From contig NZ_OX216966.1 of assembly GCF_945605565.1 (NCBI RefSeq), positions 1,795,501 to 1,859,500 on the forward strand: DNA of 64,000 bases, read 5' to 3'. The notes beneath the pieces are model-generated. The model saw only the letters and a list, made by a program, of their open reading frames with translations, was not told the DNA's origin and searched no databases. The first letter of the stretch is position 1; each line of letters starts with the position of its first letter. The DNA is from Paenibacillus dendritiformis. Lineage in GTDB: Bacteria; Bacillota; Bacilli; Paenibacillales; Paenibacillaceae. The position numbers and the translations under genes are program-made. Shown piece by piece: positions 51,192 to 60,126 of the stretch.

Positions 51192-52075
51192 TGCCGAATC
51201 CTGCGACAGCCCTGAGACCCGGAGGCCACGCTGCGCCGATGCGGCGGAGCTCTGCCAGCCGTTCGTTCCGCAGTATCGTCAAGCATGGGCTGCTGATGCT
51301 GGCGGGAATATTTTTCCTCGGCCCGTTTGCGTACTTGCTCTTAACGTCCGTGAAGTCGATAGATGAGATTTTTGCCGTTCCGTTCGTCTGGTGGCCGGAG
51401 CGCTTCTTTTGGGACAATTATTCGAATGCGGTGAACGCGATTCCGTTCTTCCAATATACGCTGAATACCGTGTTCATCTCGCTGATGTGCGTGCTGGGCG
51501 AGCTGATTGCCGCCCCGCTGGTCGCGTACGGCTTCGCCCGGATTCCGTTCAAGGGCCGGAACATCCTGTTCATGATCATGATGGGCACGATTATGCTGCC
51601 GTCCCAGACGACGATGATTCCGCTCTATGTGCTGTACAACAAGATGGATCTGGTCAATACGTTCTGGCCGCTGATTCTGCCCGCCTTCTTCGGGGCGGCC
51701 TACTACATTTTCCTGCTGCGCCAGTTCTTCATGGGTATCCCTTATGAGTTGACCGAGTCGGCCAAGATCGACGGCGCCTCGGAGTTCCGGATTTACTGGC
51801 AGATGATTCTGCCGCTGTCGAAGCCGGCGCTGTTCACGGTCGGGCTGCTCGTATTCCTTGGTTCATGGAAGGATTATCAGATGCCGCTCATTTATTTGAA
51901 CGATCCGGCCAAATGGACCTTATCCGTCGGGCTGAAAGCCTTTATCGGCGAATATAACATCGAATGGGGCATGCTGATGGCGGCTGCCGCCCTGTTCACG
52001 ATCCCGATCGTGATTTTGTATTTCTTCGTGCAAAAAGTATTTATTCAAGGGATCACGCTGACCGGAATGAAATAA
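51191..52075 (+). CDS. ABC sugar transporter permease (MalG/UgpE-like)
   Basis: 294 residues with six membrane spans and the EAA loop TESAKIDGASEFRIYWQMIL. About 30 basic hydrophilic residues precede the first span; the start ATG 51191 overlaps the previous stop and has GGAGGTGAG upstream. Pairs with the MalF-like permease. The four-gene arrangement importer-importer-importer-toroid protein suggests uptake and intracellular breakdown of one glycan. Confidence 0.92.
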   Translation: MPNPATALRPGGHAAPMRRSSASRSFRSIVKHGLLMLAGIFFLGPFAYLLLTSVKSIDEIFAVPFVWWPERFFWDNYSNAVNAIPFFQYTLNTVFISLMCVLGELIAAPLVAYGFARIPFKGRNILFMIMMGTIMLPSQTTMIPLYVLYNKMDLVNTFWPLILPAFFGAAYYIFLLRQFFMGIPYELTESAKIDGASEFRIYWQMILPLSKPALFTVGLLVFLGSWKDYQMPLIYLNDPAKWTLSVGLKAFIGEYNIEWGMLMAAAALFTIPIVILYFFVQKVFIQGITLTGMK

Positions 52076-52109
52076 CGAGATTGCATAATACGGCAAGGAG
52101 AGGATTGCG

Positions 52110-53180
52110 ATGCAACATCTTTTTTCCCGGCTTGACCCTCATTTGAAGCTTTACTTCGACGGGCTGCTGCGGCGGGAGGAGGATACCGGAGCGCTTTACA
52201 TTTTGGATGACGAGCTCGGGGATCGGGCGAGCTGCTGCACGACGGCCGCCGTCGCCAGCTTCTATGCGCAGGATTGGCTGCTGCGCGGCGGGGACGGAGC
52301 GGACATTGCCTGCGAGCTGGCGAAGGATGTGCACCGCCGCCAGCTTCCGAGCGGGGGCTATTCCCAGCCTTACTACGTCAAGCAGGGGGAGCAGCCGCCT
52401 GTCGATATCGCTGAGGTCGGAGCGGCGTCGGACAGCTTGTATTATGTGCACCGGACGACCGGGAGCCCGGAGGCGAAGCAGAGCCTGGTGCGTTCGGCCG
52501 AGTATCTGCTGACGCAGGTGGCGGAGCAGAATCCGGGCGTGGTGCTCAAGCGGCCGGGCGAGGATTTCGACGTCTTGAACGGCGACATGTATGCGGCGCA
52601 TACGTTCGGCCGGGCCTATGAGCTGACCGGCGAGGCGGTCTTCTTGCAGAAGGTGGAGGACGTGTTGGTCCATCTGATGAACCGCTTCGGCCGCCATGCC
52701 CCTGGCTGGTGGCCGTATATTGAACGCTGGGACGGCTCGGTCGTGATGGGGAACAGCGTGCTGTACCAGGCAACGATCGTCGGCCTGGGCGCGATCGTTG
52801 CGCCGCTGCTGCCGGAAGAGCAGCGCGCGGCCTGGAGCCGCGTATCCGCGGAAGCGGTGGATACGATGATTGAGGCGATCCGGCAGCCGCCGACGGAAGA
52901 GACGGAAGCGCCGTGGTGGACCCGCGATTGGACGCTCGGCTGGGAGCTGTATATGGCGCTCTGGCGCTGCGGGACCCGGCCGGAGATCCGCGAGATCGGG
53001 CGGAGGCGCTTTGCGGAAGTCGCGGACGATGTCAGCGCCCGGGGCACGGCCTTGTTCCGGCCGAACATCCGGCACGAGGAGCCGGATCGGACGCCGGTGA
53101 CGACCACCTTCCGCAAGGCGGCCGGGTTCGCCGGCATGATGGCGGCATTGGCGTTCGAAGCCGTGGCGCAGGAAGGCTGA
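52110..53180 (+). CDS. Alpha/alpha-toroid protein, putative glycan-processing enzyme
   Basis: 356 residues without signal peptide, rich in aromatic residues and helix pairs of the six-hairpin glycosidase type (GGYSQPYYVKQGEQPPVDIA, VLNGDMYAAHTFGRAYELTG, HAPGWWPYIERWDGSVVMGN). I cannot assign a numbered GH or PL family. Conserved-looking Asp, Trp and Tyr in these blocks could form a carbohydrate site. AAGGAGAGG precedes ATG 52110, 34 bases after the permease. Context implies it acts on the imported sugar. Confidence 0.6.
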   Translation: MQHLFSRLDPHLKLYFDGLLRREEDTGALYILDDELGDRASCCTTAAVASFYAQDWLLRGGDGADIACELAKDVHRRQLPSGGYSQPYYVKQGEQPPVDIAEVGAASDSLYYVHRTTGSPEAKQSLVRSAEYLLTQVAEQNPGVVLKRPGEDFDVLNGDMYAAHTFGRAYELTGEAVFLQKVEDVLVHLMNRFGRHAPGWWPYIERWDGSVVMGNSVLYQATIVGLGAIVAPLLPEEQRAAWSRVSAEAVDTMIEAIRQPPTEETEAPWWTRDWTLGWELYMALWRCGTRPEIREIGRRRFAEVADDVSARGTALFRPNIRHEEPDRTPVTTTFRKAAGFAGMMAALAFEAVAQEG

Positions 53181-53259
53181 CAGGAGGAGGCGGAGTCCGG
53201 CGGTCAATGACCGGACGACGGCAAGCAGATCAAGGTATTCGAGGAGGCGTTACATTCCG

Positions 53260-54279
53260 ATGAGACAAATCGTAGTAAGGCAGCGGCAGGCCGTGCTGGA
53301 GGAAGCCGAAGCGCCGATCTTGTCCGCTTCGCACCCGGCCCGGGTGCTGGTGAAGGTCAGATATTCTTCGATCAGTCCCGGCACCGAGCTGAATCTGATT
53401 CATCAAATGGACGTGCCGGACGGCTTCCAGCTCGGTTACAGCGCCTCCGGCCAAGTGTTGGAGGTCGGGCCGCAGGTGACCGGCCTCGCGCCGGGCGATT
53501 GGGTGGCCTGCTACGGCGGCCCTTATGTATATCATGCGGAGCAATTGTCCGTTCCGCGCCAGCTCTGCGTGAAGCTGTCCGATGAGTCCTGGCTGCGCGA
53601 AGCGGCGCTGGTCGGCCTCGGTTCGGTGGCGATTCACAGCGTGCGCAGGCTCGGGCGGCAGTTCGGCGAATCGGTCTGGGTGGTCGGCCTGGGACTGCTC
53701 GGCCAGCTTATCGCGCAGTTCAGCCATCAGGCGAATTACCGCGTATTCGCGACCGATATGAATCCGGCCCGCATCGCGGCCGTGCAGGCGAGCGGGGTGG
53801 ATGCGGCCTATCTCGCCAACGATGCAGCGCTGGACGACTACGCGGAACGGTTCACGGCCGGCTGCGGATTCGACAGCATCGCGCTCGTCGCCCATTCCTC
53901 CAGCCCGCGCATTATCGCGGCGACGATGGAGAAGCTGGCCTTCCGCGGCACCTACGCGGTCGTGGGCAATGTGCCGATCGAATTCCCGCGCGAGCTGTTC
54001 TTCCAGAAGGAAGCGGACTTCGTCATCGCCCGCGCCGCGGGTCCCGGCCGCTACGACCGGCAGTATGAGGATCAGGGCATCGATTATCCGTACGCCTATG
54101 TGCGTTGGACGGAAGGGCGGAACATGGCGGAATTCGTGCGTCAGCTGGAGGCGGGACGCATCCGCCTGAATCCGTTAATTACGCATGAATATGCCATTGA
54201 CGATGCGCCGGCAGCCTATGAGGCGCTCCATGAGGATATGAGCGGCGCGCTGGGGGTATTGCTCCGGTACGGCCCGTAG
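53260..54279 (+). CDS. MDR-superfamily dehydrogenase
   Basis: 339 residues of the medium-chain dehydrogenase/reductase fold: SSISPGTELNLI near the start, GYSASGQVLEVG, then the nucleotide-binding VWVVGLGLLGQLIAQF (about 143-158). The usual catalytic-zinc Cys and the four structural-zinc Cys are absent, so it is probably a zinc-free or bacteriochlorophyllide-type member. It could oxidise a sugar or polyol from the imported substrate. Follows the toroid gene after about 80 bases with AGGAGG upstream. Confidence 0.75.
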   Translation: MRQIVVRQRQAVLEEAEAPILSASHPARVLVKVRYSSISPGTELNLIHQMDVPDGFQLGYSASGQVLEVGPQVTGLAPGDWVACYGGPYVYHAEQLSVPRQLCVKLSDESWLREAALVGLGSVAIHSVRRLGRQFGESVWVVGLGLLGQLIAQFSHQANYRVFATDMNPARIAAVQASGVDAAYLANDAALDDYAERFTAGCGFDSIALVAHSSSPRIIAATMEKLAFRGTYAVVGNVPIEFPRELFFQKEADFVIARAAGPGRYDRQYEDQGIDYPYAYVRWTEGRNMAEFVRQLEAGRIRLNPLITHEYAIDDAPAAYEALHEDMSGALGVLLRYGP

Positions 54280-54361
54280 CGCGCCAGCATCTGGGGGCTG
54301 GCGCCTTGGCGAGGGGAGCTCCCCCGGCTAAGCTGTAAGACGAAGGAAAGAGGTGACCGAG

Positions 54362-55231
54362 ATGAGGCGATCCCAAGTGGCCGGGATCAATCAATCCTCC
54401 ATTCTCCGCATATCAAGCATCTATCCGTCTCTGACGAAGTCCGAGAAAAAGGTGGCGGACATCGTACTGAAAGATCCGGAGACGGCCGTATTTTATACGA
54501 TAACCGATCTGTCCAAGCATGCGGAGGTCGGAGACACATCCGTCATCCGGTTCTGTCGGAAGCTCGGGTATACGGGCTATCAGGAATTCAAGCTCTCGCT
54601 CGCGCAGAACTTGGGGACGGTGGAAGAGCAGATATCGGGCGATCTGGAGCCAGGGGATCATCTGGAGACGATCGTCAAGAAGCTGAATGCGCTGAATCAG
54701 CAGCGGATACAAAATACGACGGCGCTCATGGACGGAGCGAGTCTGCAAAAGGCGATCGAGTGGATCGGCGGCGCGGCGAAGCTGTACTTCTTCGGCGTCG
54801 GGTCCTCGGGCATTACCGCGATGGACGCCAAATACAAATTTATGCGGCTCGGCTTCCAGGTCGTGGCGGAAGCGGATGCGCATATCATCGCCATGAATGC
54901 GGCCCTTGCCAGCGAAGGCGACGTCGTGATCGCCATCTCGACGTCGGGCAGCACGAAGGATCTTGTCGATTCGGTCGCGATTGCCAAGCAGAAGGGAGCG
55001 CGCATCATTTGCTTGACCAGTCACGCCCTCTCGCCGGTGACGCGCTATGCGGATGCCGTGCTGCTGACGATGGCGAAGGAGGGTCCCTTGCAGGGAGGCT
55101 CCTTCTCCAGCAAGCTGGCGCAGATTCATGTGCTCGATATTTTATCGACGGCGCTCGCGCTGCTGGACAAGGAGAGAAGCTATCAGTTCCTGGAGATGAC
55201 GGCCAAGTCGGTGCTCGGCAAACTGTATTAG
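54362..55231 (+). CDS. RpiR/MurR-family transcriptional regulator
   Basis: 289 residues from ATG 54362 with AAAGAGG upstream (GTG 54353 overlaps the site). The N-terminal RpiR helix-turn-helix (about 12-88: YPSLTKSEKKVADIVL, HAEVGDTSVIRFCRKLGYTG) is followed by a SIS domain (about 125-265) with FFGVGSSGITAMDAKYKF and ISTSGSTKDLVDSV. Such proteins sense phosphorylated sugars. It lies at the end of the transporter genes and is the likely local regulator. Confidence 0.9.
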   Translation: MRRSQVAGINQSSILRISSIYPSLTKSEKKVADIVLKDPETAVFYTITDLSKHAEVGDTSVIRFCRKLGYTGYQEFKLSLAQNLGTVEEQISGDLEPGDHLETIVKKLNALNQQRIQNTTALMDGASLQKAIEWIGGAAKLYFFGVGSSGITAMDAKYKFMRLGFQVVAEADAHIIAMNAALASEGDVVIAISTSGSTKDLVDSVAIAKQKGARIICLTSHALSPVTRYADAVLLTMAKEGPLQGGSFSSKLAQIHVLDILSTALALLDKERSYQFLEMTAKSVLGKLY

Positions 55232-55242
55232 GCGGTCGGGGC

Positions 55243-55277
55243 GCCAGGGCGGCTTGTTCGCATGCGGTGCCCCTGGC
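55243..55277 (+). terminator. Possible terminator hairpin
   Basis: GCCAGGG (55243-55249) pairs with CCCTGGC (55271-55277) just after the RpiR gene. There is no T tract, so function as a terminator is uncertain. Confidence 0.35.
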
Positions 55278-55383
55278 ACAATGGACATATACACAACATC
55301 GGAGGTGAAGCTCAACTTTCGCTGCCGTTCATTCTAGAGGTATGCTCGCCGGGAACTACATTATAATCTGACGGAGGCGCATC

Positions 55384-56730
55384 ATGATGTGGATGGATGA
55401 GAAGGAAGTATTGTGGGGCTCGCCGGATATACGCATCGGCATAATCGGGCCGGAAGCGATGATGGGGCTGATGGAGCATTGTCTCAAAGGCTTCCCGTCC
55501 TTCGACCCGGTCATGAGAAGCTACCGCCAGGAGGAAGAGGCGCCAGATCTGGCGCGCGAGCTGGCGGAGAAGGTGGATGTGCTGCTGTTCACCGGGCCCG
55601 TCTCTTATCAGCTGGCCAAAAACCAGCATCAATTCGACATTCCCTCGCTGTTCGTACCGCTTACGGGATCGGGCTTGTATGCCGTCTTGTTCCGCCTGGA
55701 GCGCAAGCTGGATGTAGCGGCCATCACGGTCGATACGCTGAGCCGGCAGATGCTCGTGTCCACCTTCCGCGAGCTGGGCCATTTGTGGACCGCTTACGAA
55801 GGGGAGCCGCTCCCGTCCTGGAAGGAGCTGGTCGAATTCCACCGCGGGCATTATGAGGCCGGCCGTTCGTGCTGCGCCATCACGGCGATCCGCAGCGTCT
55901 CGCTGCAGCTGGCCCGGGAGGGGATTCCGTGCGAGTGGATCGTGCCGACGGAGCAGGATATTATCGTGACGCTGGAGCGCGCGCTCTTGTCAACAGAATG
56001 GCGAAGGAATAAGGAAGGGCAGGTCGTCGTCGGCCTTATCCGGACCGACGGGATGGAGAGGCTGGCGGAGCGGCAGGTGTCCGAGCATGAGATTCAGCGG
56101 CTGAAGCAGGATGTCCATCATCTCATTCTCAGCTTCGTGAAGCATCTGGACGGGCATATCACGCAGCAGTCCTCCGGAGAATATTCCTTCGTGACCACGA
56201 GAGGCGTGTTCGAGCGCGAGACCGGCGGCTATAAGCGGATTCCGCTGGCCCGGAATGTCCATAAGATGAACGGGATTCATCTCAGCATCGGCATCGGCTT
56301 CGGACGTTCGGCGGCCGAGGCGGGCGTCCATGCGCGGCGGTCGCTTCAGTTGGCCTGCGAAGGGGGCGGCGGCATGTGCTTCATCGTCCGCGAGGATGAG
56401 AGCGTCATCGGCCCGCTGGAGATCAATGAGCCGCATGAGCTCGATCTGTCCCTGGTCGATGCCGCATTGGTGAAGCAGGCGGAGACGGCGGGACTGACCT
56501 CGATCTACCTCAGCCGCCTGATCGCCCATATGACCCGCTTCGGCAAGGTCGATTACTATGCCCAGGAGCTGGCGGCGGTGCTGGGCGTCACGGTCCGCAG
56601 CGTCCACCGGTTCCTGCTGGCTCTGATGGACGCGGGGCTGGTCGATATTGTCGGAGAAGAGAAGGGGGCATCCCGGGGCCGTCCGCGTCAGAAATACCGC
56701 ATCAGCTTTTTGAGCCGGTTGATTCGGTGA
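55384..56730 (+). CDS. Regulator with GGDEF-like middle domain and C-terminal winged helix
   Basis: 448 residues, no signal peptide. An N-terminal alpha/beta region (about 15-220: RIGIIGPEAMMGLMEHCL, VLLFTGPVSYQLAK) recalls the PrpR-type or binding-protein sensor fold. The middle (about 215-345) ends in GIHLSIGIGFGRSAAEAGVH and ARRSLQLAC, like a degenerate GGDEF/nucleotidyl cyclase domain without the GGDEF residues. The C-terminus (about 375-448) is a winged helix: YYAQELAAVLGVTVRSVHRF followed by GRPRQKYRI. I know no named family. A DNA-binding sensor for the adjacent sugar locus is the likeliest role. GGAGG precedes ATG 55384. Confidence 0.6.
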   Translation: MMWMDEKEVLWGSPDIRIGIIGPEAMMGLMEHCLKGFPSFDPVMRSYRQEEEAPDLARELAEKVDVLLFTGPVSYQLAKNQHQFDIPSLFVPLTGSGLYAVLFRLERKLDVAAITVDTLSRQMLVSTFRELGHLWTAYEGEPLPSWKELVEFHRGHYEAGRSCCAITAIRSVSLQLAREGIPCEWIVPTEQDIIVTLERALLSTEWRRNKEGQVVVGLIRTDGMERLAERQVSEHEIQRLKQDVHHLILSFVKHLDGHITQQSSGEYSFVTTRGVFERETGGYKRIPLARNVHKMNGIHLSIGIGFGRSAAEAGVHARRSLQLACEGGGGMCFIVREDESVIGPLEINEPHELDLSLVDAALVKQAETAGLTSIYLSRLIAHMTRFGKVDYYAQELAAVLGVTVRSVHRFLLALMDAGLVDIVGEEKGASRGRPRQKYRISFLSRLIR

Positions 56731-56805
56731 TGGCCGGCAATCGGAAGAGAAAGGGGGGAATTGACGAAAAGGCAAGGATTATACGACAAGAAGGGATGGG
56801 ATTCG

Positions 56806-58512
56806 ATGAAAAGGCCGATGCTTGTATGGCTTGCGGTTATCGTGCTTATCGGCTCTGCCGGCTGGGGGCCTATGGCGCGCGCGAATGACGCGGAACAGGC
56901 CGAGGCGCAGGCGGATAAGAAGAATGCGGCGCCCGCCGTTAATCTGGCATCAGGCAAGAGCTACACGCTGGCAACGCCGTATCCGCCCGACGCGCTGTTC
57001 GGCAAGACGGAGTCCTCGCACCCGGACGATACGGGGCGCCAACTGACGGATGGACAATTCGGCACCGTTTTCTCCGATAGCGCCTTCGTGGGAAGGCTGT
57101 GGCAGGGCAGCCGCATCGTTACGATCGATCTGGAGACGCCGTCTACCGTAGAGGAGATCTATATTCATGTGCTGCAGGACAATGCCAATGGCATCTTTTT
57201 CCCGTCCAAGGTTCAGTTCGCGCTCTCGAATGACGGCATGAAGTGGCAGCATCTGAAGGAAGGGGCAAGCCAACTGCCGACGACGGAGGCGGGTCCGGTT
57301 CGGCAGAAGATCGGAATTGATGGCATTCATACGGTGGCCCGCTATGTGAAGGTGGAGGTGCCTGTCGAGTCGTGGCTGTTCATGGACGAGATTGAAGTTA
57401 TGGGTTCGCCGGATGAGCGGGGCAAAAAGCTCCATCCGGACAAGGGGCCGAAGCGGGACACCGGTTACCCGAAGCAGGGCTCCAAGGAAGCGGGGAGGAT
57501 GAGCAATCAGGTGCTCCTCTATACGGGAGCGTGGCCGTATGAGCCGGCCGATTGGATCTCCTACACGAAGGAAGATCTGAAGCCGTATGTAACCTATGTG
57601 GACCGCAATCAGGTCAGTCAGGACTATATGTTCGACGGCTTCGTGTTCCTGCCGTACGGCCCGCTGCTGAATGGCGCCAACTTCGCCGCCAATACGGCCA
57701 AGCCGACGAACAAAGCGGACTGGGAGGAGCATCTGAACCGTCTCTTCCGGGACGATTATGATCTGGGCGCGTTGAATCAGGCGGTCGGGGAGGCGAAGGC
57801 CGCACGGAAGGACCGCAAATATACGGCGAAGGTCGTCATTACGATTCCTTATCCGCGCGTGGATCAGAGCGACTTCGGGGATGTCGACGGGGACGGCGTC
57901 AGCGAGAACATGAACGTGAAGGAAGTCGGCGAGGAGCAGGCGCTCATCAACCGGCAGAAGGTCGTCACATGGTACGTGGATGAAGTATACCGCCGTTGGG
58001 CTGCGGCTGGCTACGAGCATTTGGAGCTTCCCGCCTTCTATTGGTACAGTGAATTCATGTCCCGGCAGACAACCGTGAATGAGGATGCCCTTATCCGGTG
58101 GACCTCGGATTATGTGCACCGCAAAGGGGCGAAGCTGCAGTGGATTCCCTATTATTTTGCGCGCGGCTGGAGCGACTGGAAGGCCAATGGCTTCGACACG
58201 GCGCTAATGCAGCCGAACTATACCTTCCACAACACCGATGAAGATCGGCTGGACGCGATTGCGCAAGCCGCTTACGACCATGGTATGGGTGTCGAGATCG
58301 AGATGTCGGACGCGGTGCTGACGAATGAAGCGGTGCGCGGGAAGTACTATGCCTACCTCAACAAAGGGGTGGAGCACGGGTATATGAATTCATTCAAGGC
58401 CTTCTATCAGCAGGTGAAAACGCTCAAGCAGGCCGCCGAATCGAATGACCCGGCCGCGCGGGAGGTCTATGACAAGACCTATCAATATTTGAAAGGAACC
58501 TATGCTCCGTAA
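56806..58512 (+). CDS. Secreted discoidin-like/DUF4855 protein
   Basis: 568 residues from ATG 56806, which opens a Sec signal peptide (MKRPMLVWLAVIVLIGSAGW, cut probably after ARA). An F5/8 type C-like beta-sandwich (about 35-200: GRQLTDGQFGTVFSDSAF, TVEEIYIHVLQDN) is followed by a DUF4855 domain (about 230-560: QVLLYTGAWPYEPADW, FDGFVFLPYGPLLNG, AFYWYSEFMSRQT). DUF4855 proteins are thought to be surface or glycan-active enzymes of Paenibacillus-like bacteria; the discoidin part would bind carbohydrate. The TTG frame start at 56761 lacks a proper spacing. Acidic residues in YPRVDQSDFGDVDGDGVS resemble a calcium loop. Confidence 0.82.
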   Translation: MKRPMLVWLAVIVLIGSAGWGPMARANDAEQAEAQADKKNAAPAVNLASGKSYTLATPYPPDALFGKTESSHPDDTGRQLTDGQFGTVFSDSAFVGRLWQGSRIVTIDLETPSTVEEIYIHVLQDNANGIFFPSKVQFALSNDGMKWQHLKEGASQLPTTEAGPVRQKIGIDGIHTVARYVKVEVPVESWLFMDEIEVMGSPDERGKKLHPDKGPKRDTGYPKQGSKEAGRMSNQVLLYTGAWPYEPADWISYTKEDLKPYVTYVDRNQVSQDYMFDGFVFLPYGPLLNGANFAANTAKPTNKADWEEHLNRLFRDDYDLGALNQAVGEAKAARKDRKYTAKVVITIPYPRVDQSDFGDVDGDGVSENMNVKEVGEEQALINRQKVVTWYVDEVYRRWAAAGYEHLELPAFYWYSEFMSRQTTVNEDALIRWTSDYVHRKGAKLQWIPYYFARGWSDWKANGFDTALMQPNYTFHNTDEDRLDAIAQAAYDHGMGVEIEMSDAVLTNEAVRGKYYAYLNKGVEHGYMNSFKAFYQQVKTLKQAAESNDPAAREVYDKTYQYLKGTYAP

Positions 58513-58556
58513 GCACACGATGCCTTCGGCTCGGATGAAGCCGCGGCGCTGGGCAG

Positions 58557-58592
58557 CAACCGTCTTCCTCTCTGGAGAGAAGGCGGTTGTTT
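58557..58592 (+). terminator. Rho-independent terminator
   Basis: CAACCGTCTTCCTCTC pairs with GAGAGAAGGCGGTTG with one small mismatch around a short TGGA loop; TTTGCGTTT follows. Confidence 0.7.
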
Positions 58593-59251
58593 GCGTTTCT
58601 AGCTTCCCTATTCTATAAATCAGGCGGTTGGCATGAACCACATATCTATGACCGCGCGGCATCCAATGCCATATTTTATATCAAGCGGTGACATGGTCAT
58701 AGAGCTTCGATAGATATAGCGGCCATGAACTGCCGAAATCGATGCAGCCGCATGCGATGAACGTCTTCCAGGGTATTCCTCATCCTAGCCGCCCCATGCT
58801 GATTCGGGGAAGATGGACAGTCAGGGAAGGAGACGGGAGTATCCGCGATTCTCTTCATCGGTACAAGCATGGCGCCCAGCGAACCGCAGATAAGGAACCG
58901 GCTCCGCGGTCGTTGGGGGCCTTGCGTCCACAAGAAATGGAGTGAGCGGTGCCACGAAGGCAGCTTGGCCGTCCGTTATCCCCATCTGTCCGCGCGCATC
59001 CTGCGAGGCACGCGGTTTTTGGCATGCCTGTTCGAAATTGAGGCTCATTGTCCAGCGAATCTACCTATTACCAAATAGGAAATACAAGCATATTTTATAG
59101 CATCAGCCGAATAGATGACCTCCCAATGATATATTCCCAATCATTACCGATATGCGAATATCCTATCAGACAGACCTCTTTTACTTTATTGTCACGGGTC
59201 ATTGTTGCTTCATCGCCTTCGGCAGAAATTTGAAAGGGAAAGGAATGAAGG
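58593..59251. other. Intergenic, no supported gene
   Basis: About 660 bases. Several open frames of 60-80 codons exist on both strands, but none has a ribosome binding site or recognisable composition. The end (59230-59251) provides the GGGAAAGGA site of the next gene. Confidence 0.45.
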
Positions 59252-59914
59252 ATGTTGATGATGAGCGGCTATGAGAGAGTGATGAACGCCATTCGGGAGC
59301 TTGATCTCGCTGAAGTCGAAGTCAGATATAGCTGCGGCCAAAAGCTAAAATTCGATTTGACGAAAAAGTATGACGTCATTAGTCAGGATTTGTTAGAGCA
59401 ATGGCTGAGCAATATTGAATGGGGACGGGTCGTGAAAGTAAAATGGAAAACGTGCAGCGGCGAGAAAACGTCGATGTATATGCCGGGCTGTGGCGGCAAA
59501 ACTCATCGCCATAAGAGCAGGCATCATCACCATGATGGATGCAAATGCGATAAATGCAAGCGGAAGCATCATCACCATGATGGATGCAAATGTGATAAAT
59601 GCAAGCGGAAGCATCATCACCATGACGGATGCAAATGTGATAAATGCAAGCCGAAGCATCATCACCATGACGGATGCAAATGCGACAGATGCAAACGGAA
59701 GCATCATCATCATGATGGATGCAAATGTGATAAATGCAAACCGCATCATTCGCACCGCCACGATTGCGACCCATGCAGACCCGATCCGTGCTGCTGCTAC
59801 GCCGACCCGTGCCGCTGCAAGCCCCGGTACGTATGGCGTGACCAAGATCCTTATACGCGGTTCCAGCCGAAGCCGCAAATCCCGTATAAGCATTACCCGT
59901 CAGGCAACTGTTAA
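59252..59914 (+). CDS. His/Cys-rich tandem-repeat protein, probable coat or metal-binding protein
   Basis: 220 residues. A 75-residue N-terminal domain (YERVMNAIRELDLAEVEVRY, then QWLSNIEWGRVVKVKW) has no family I recognise. Then five 15-residue repeats of the type HHHHDGCKCDKCKRK run from residue 91 to 165, followed by a Cys/Pro-rich tail (CDPCRPDPCCC). Each repeat offers four His and three Cys, a strong metal-binding set, and many Lys for cross-linking. Bacillus coat proteins (CotC/CotG-like) have comparable low-complexity repeats, so a spore or cell-surface role is inferred. GGGAAAGGA precedes ATG 59252 and a strong terminator follows. Confidence 0.75.
   Translation: MLMMSGYERVMNAIRELDLAEVEVRYSCGQKLKFDLTKKYDVISQDLLEQWLSNIEWGRVVKVKWKTCSGEKTSMYMPGCGGKTHRHKSRHHHHDGCKCDKCKRKHHHHDGCKCDKCKRKHHHHDGCKCDKCKPKHHHHDGCKCDRCKRKHHHHDGCKCDKCKPHHSHRHDCDPCRPDPCCCYADPCRCKPRYVWRDQDPYTRFQPKPQIPYKHYPSGNC
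59522..59746 (+). repeat. Five 45-bp tandem repeats within the His/Cys-rich gene
   Basis: Near-identical 45-base units beginning CATCATCACCATGATGGATG encode the 15-residue repeats. Differences are mostly synonymous or Arg/Pro swaps, suggesting recent expansion and possible copy-number variation. Confidence 0.9.
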
Positions 59915-59993
59915 GCCGGATTGGGTTCGCAGCGGTCATTCGCAACCTGCCGCGGCGCTTCCTTTGTCGGCCCAATGAAAGAGAGTGCTAGGC

Positions 59994-60022
59994 GTGCGCT
60001 TCGATTGAAGCGCACTATTTTT
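59994..60022 (+). terminator. Rho-independent terminator
   Basis: GTGCGCTTC (59994-60002) pairs perfectly with GAAGCGCAC (60007-60015) over a 4-base loop, followed by TATTTTT. Confidence 0.9.
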
Positions 60023-60126
60023 CCGTCTTGCATCTCTTCCCTTCTTCAGGCTCCGTCTTTTTTAGCGAATTCCATCTATTTTTGCACCGAATCGCTATAA
60101 TGAGAGAGACAACTGATAGCGATAGA

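Noticed and set aside
58742..59078. Small open frames between the DUF4855 gene and the His/Cys repeat gene
   Set aside because: No ribosome binding sites, no recognisable composition, and competing frames on both strands.
59522..59746. CRISPR-like periodicity of 45 bases
   Set aside because: Whole unit is repeated in frame within a coding region; there are no variable spacers.
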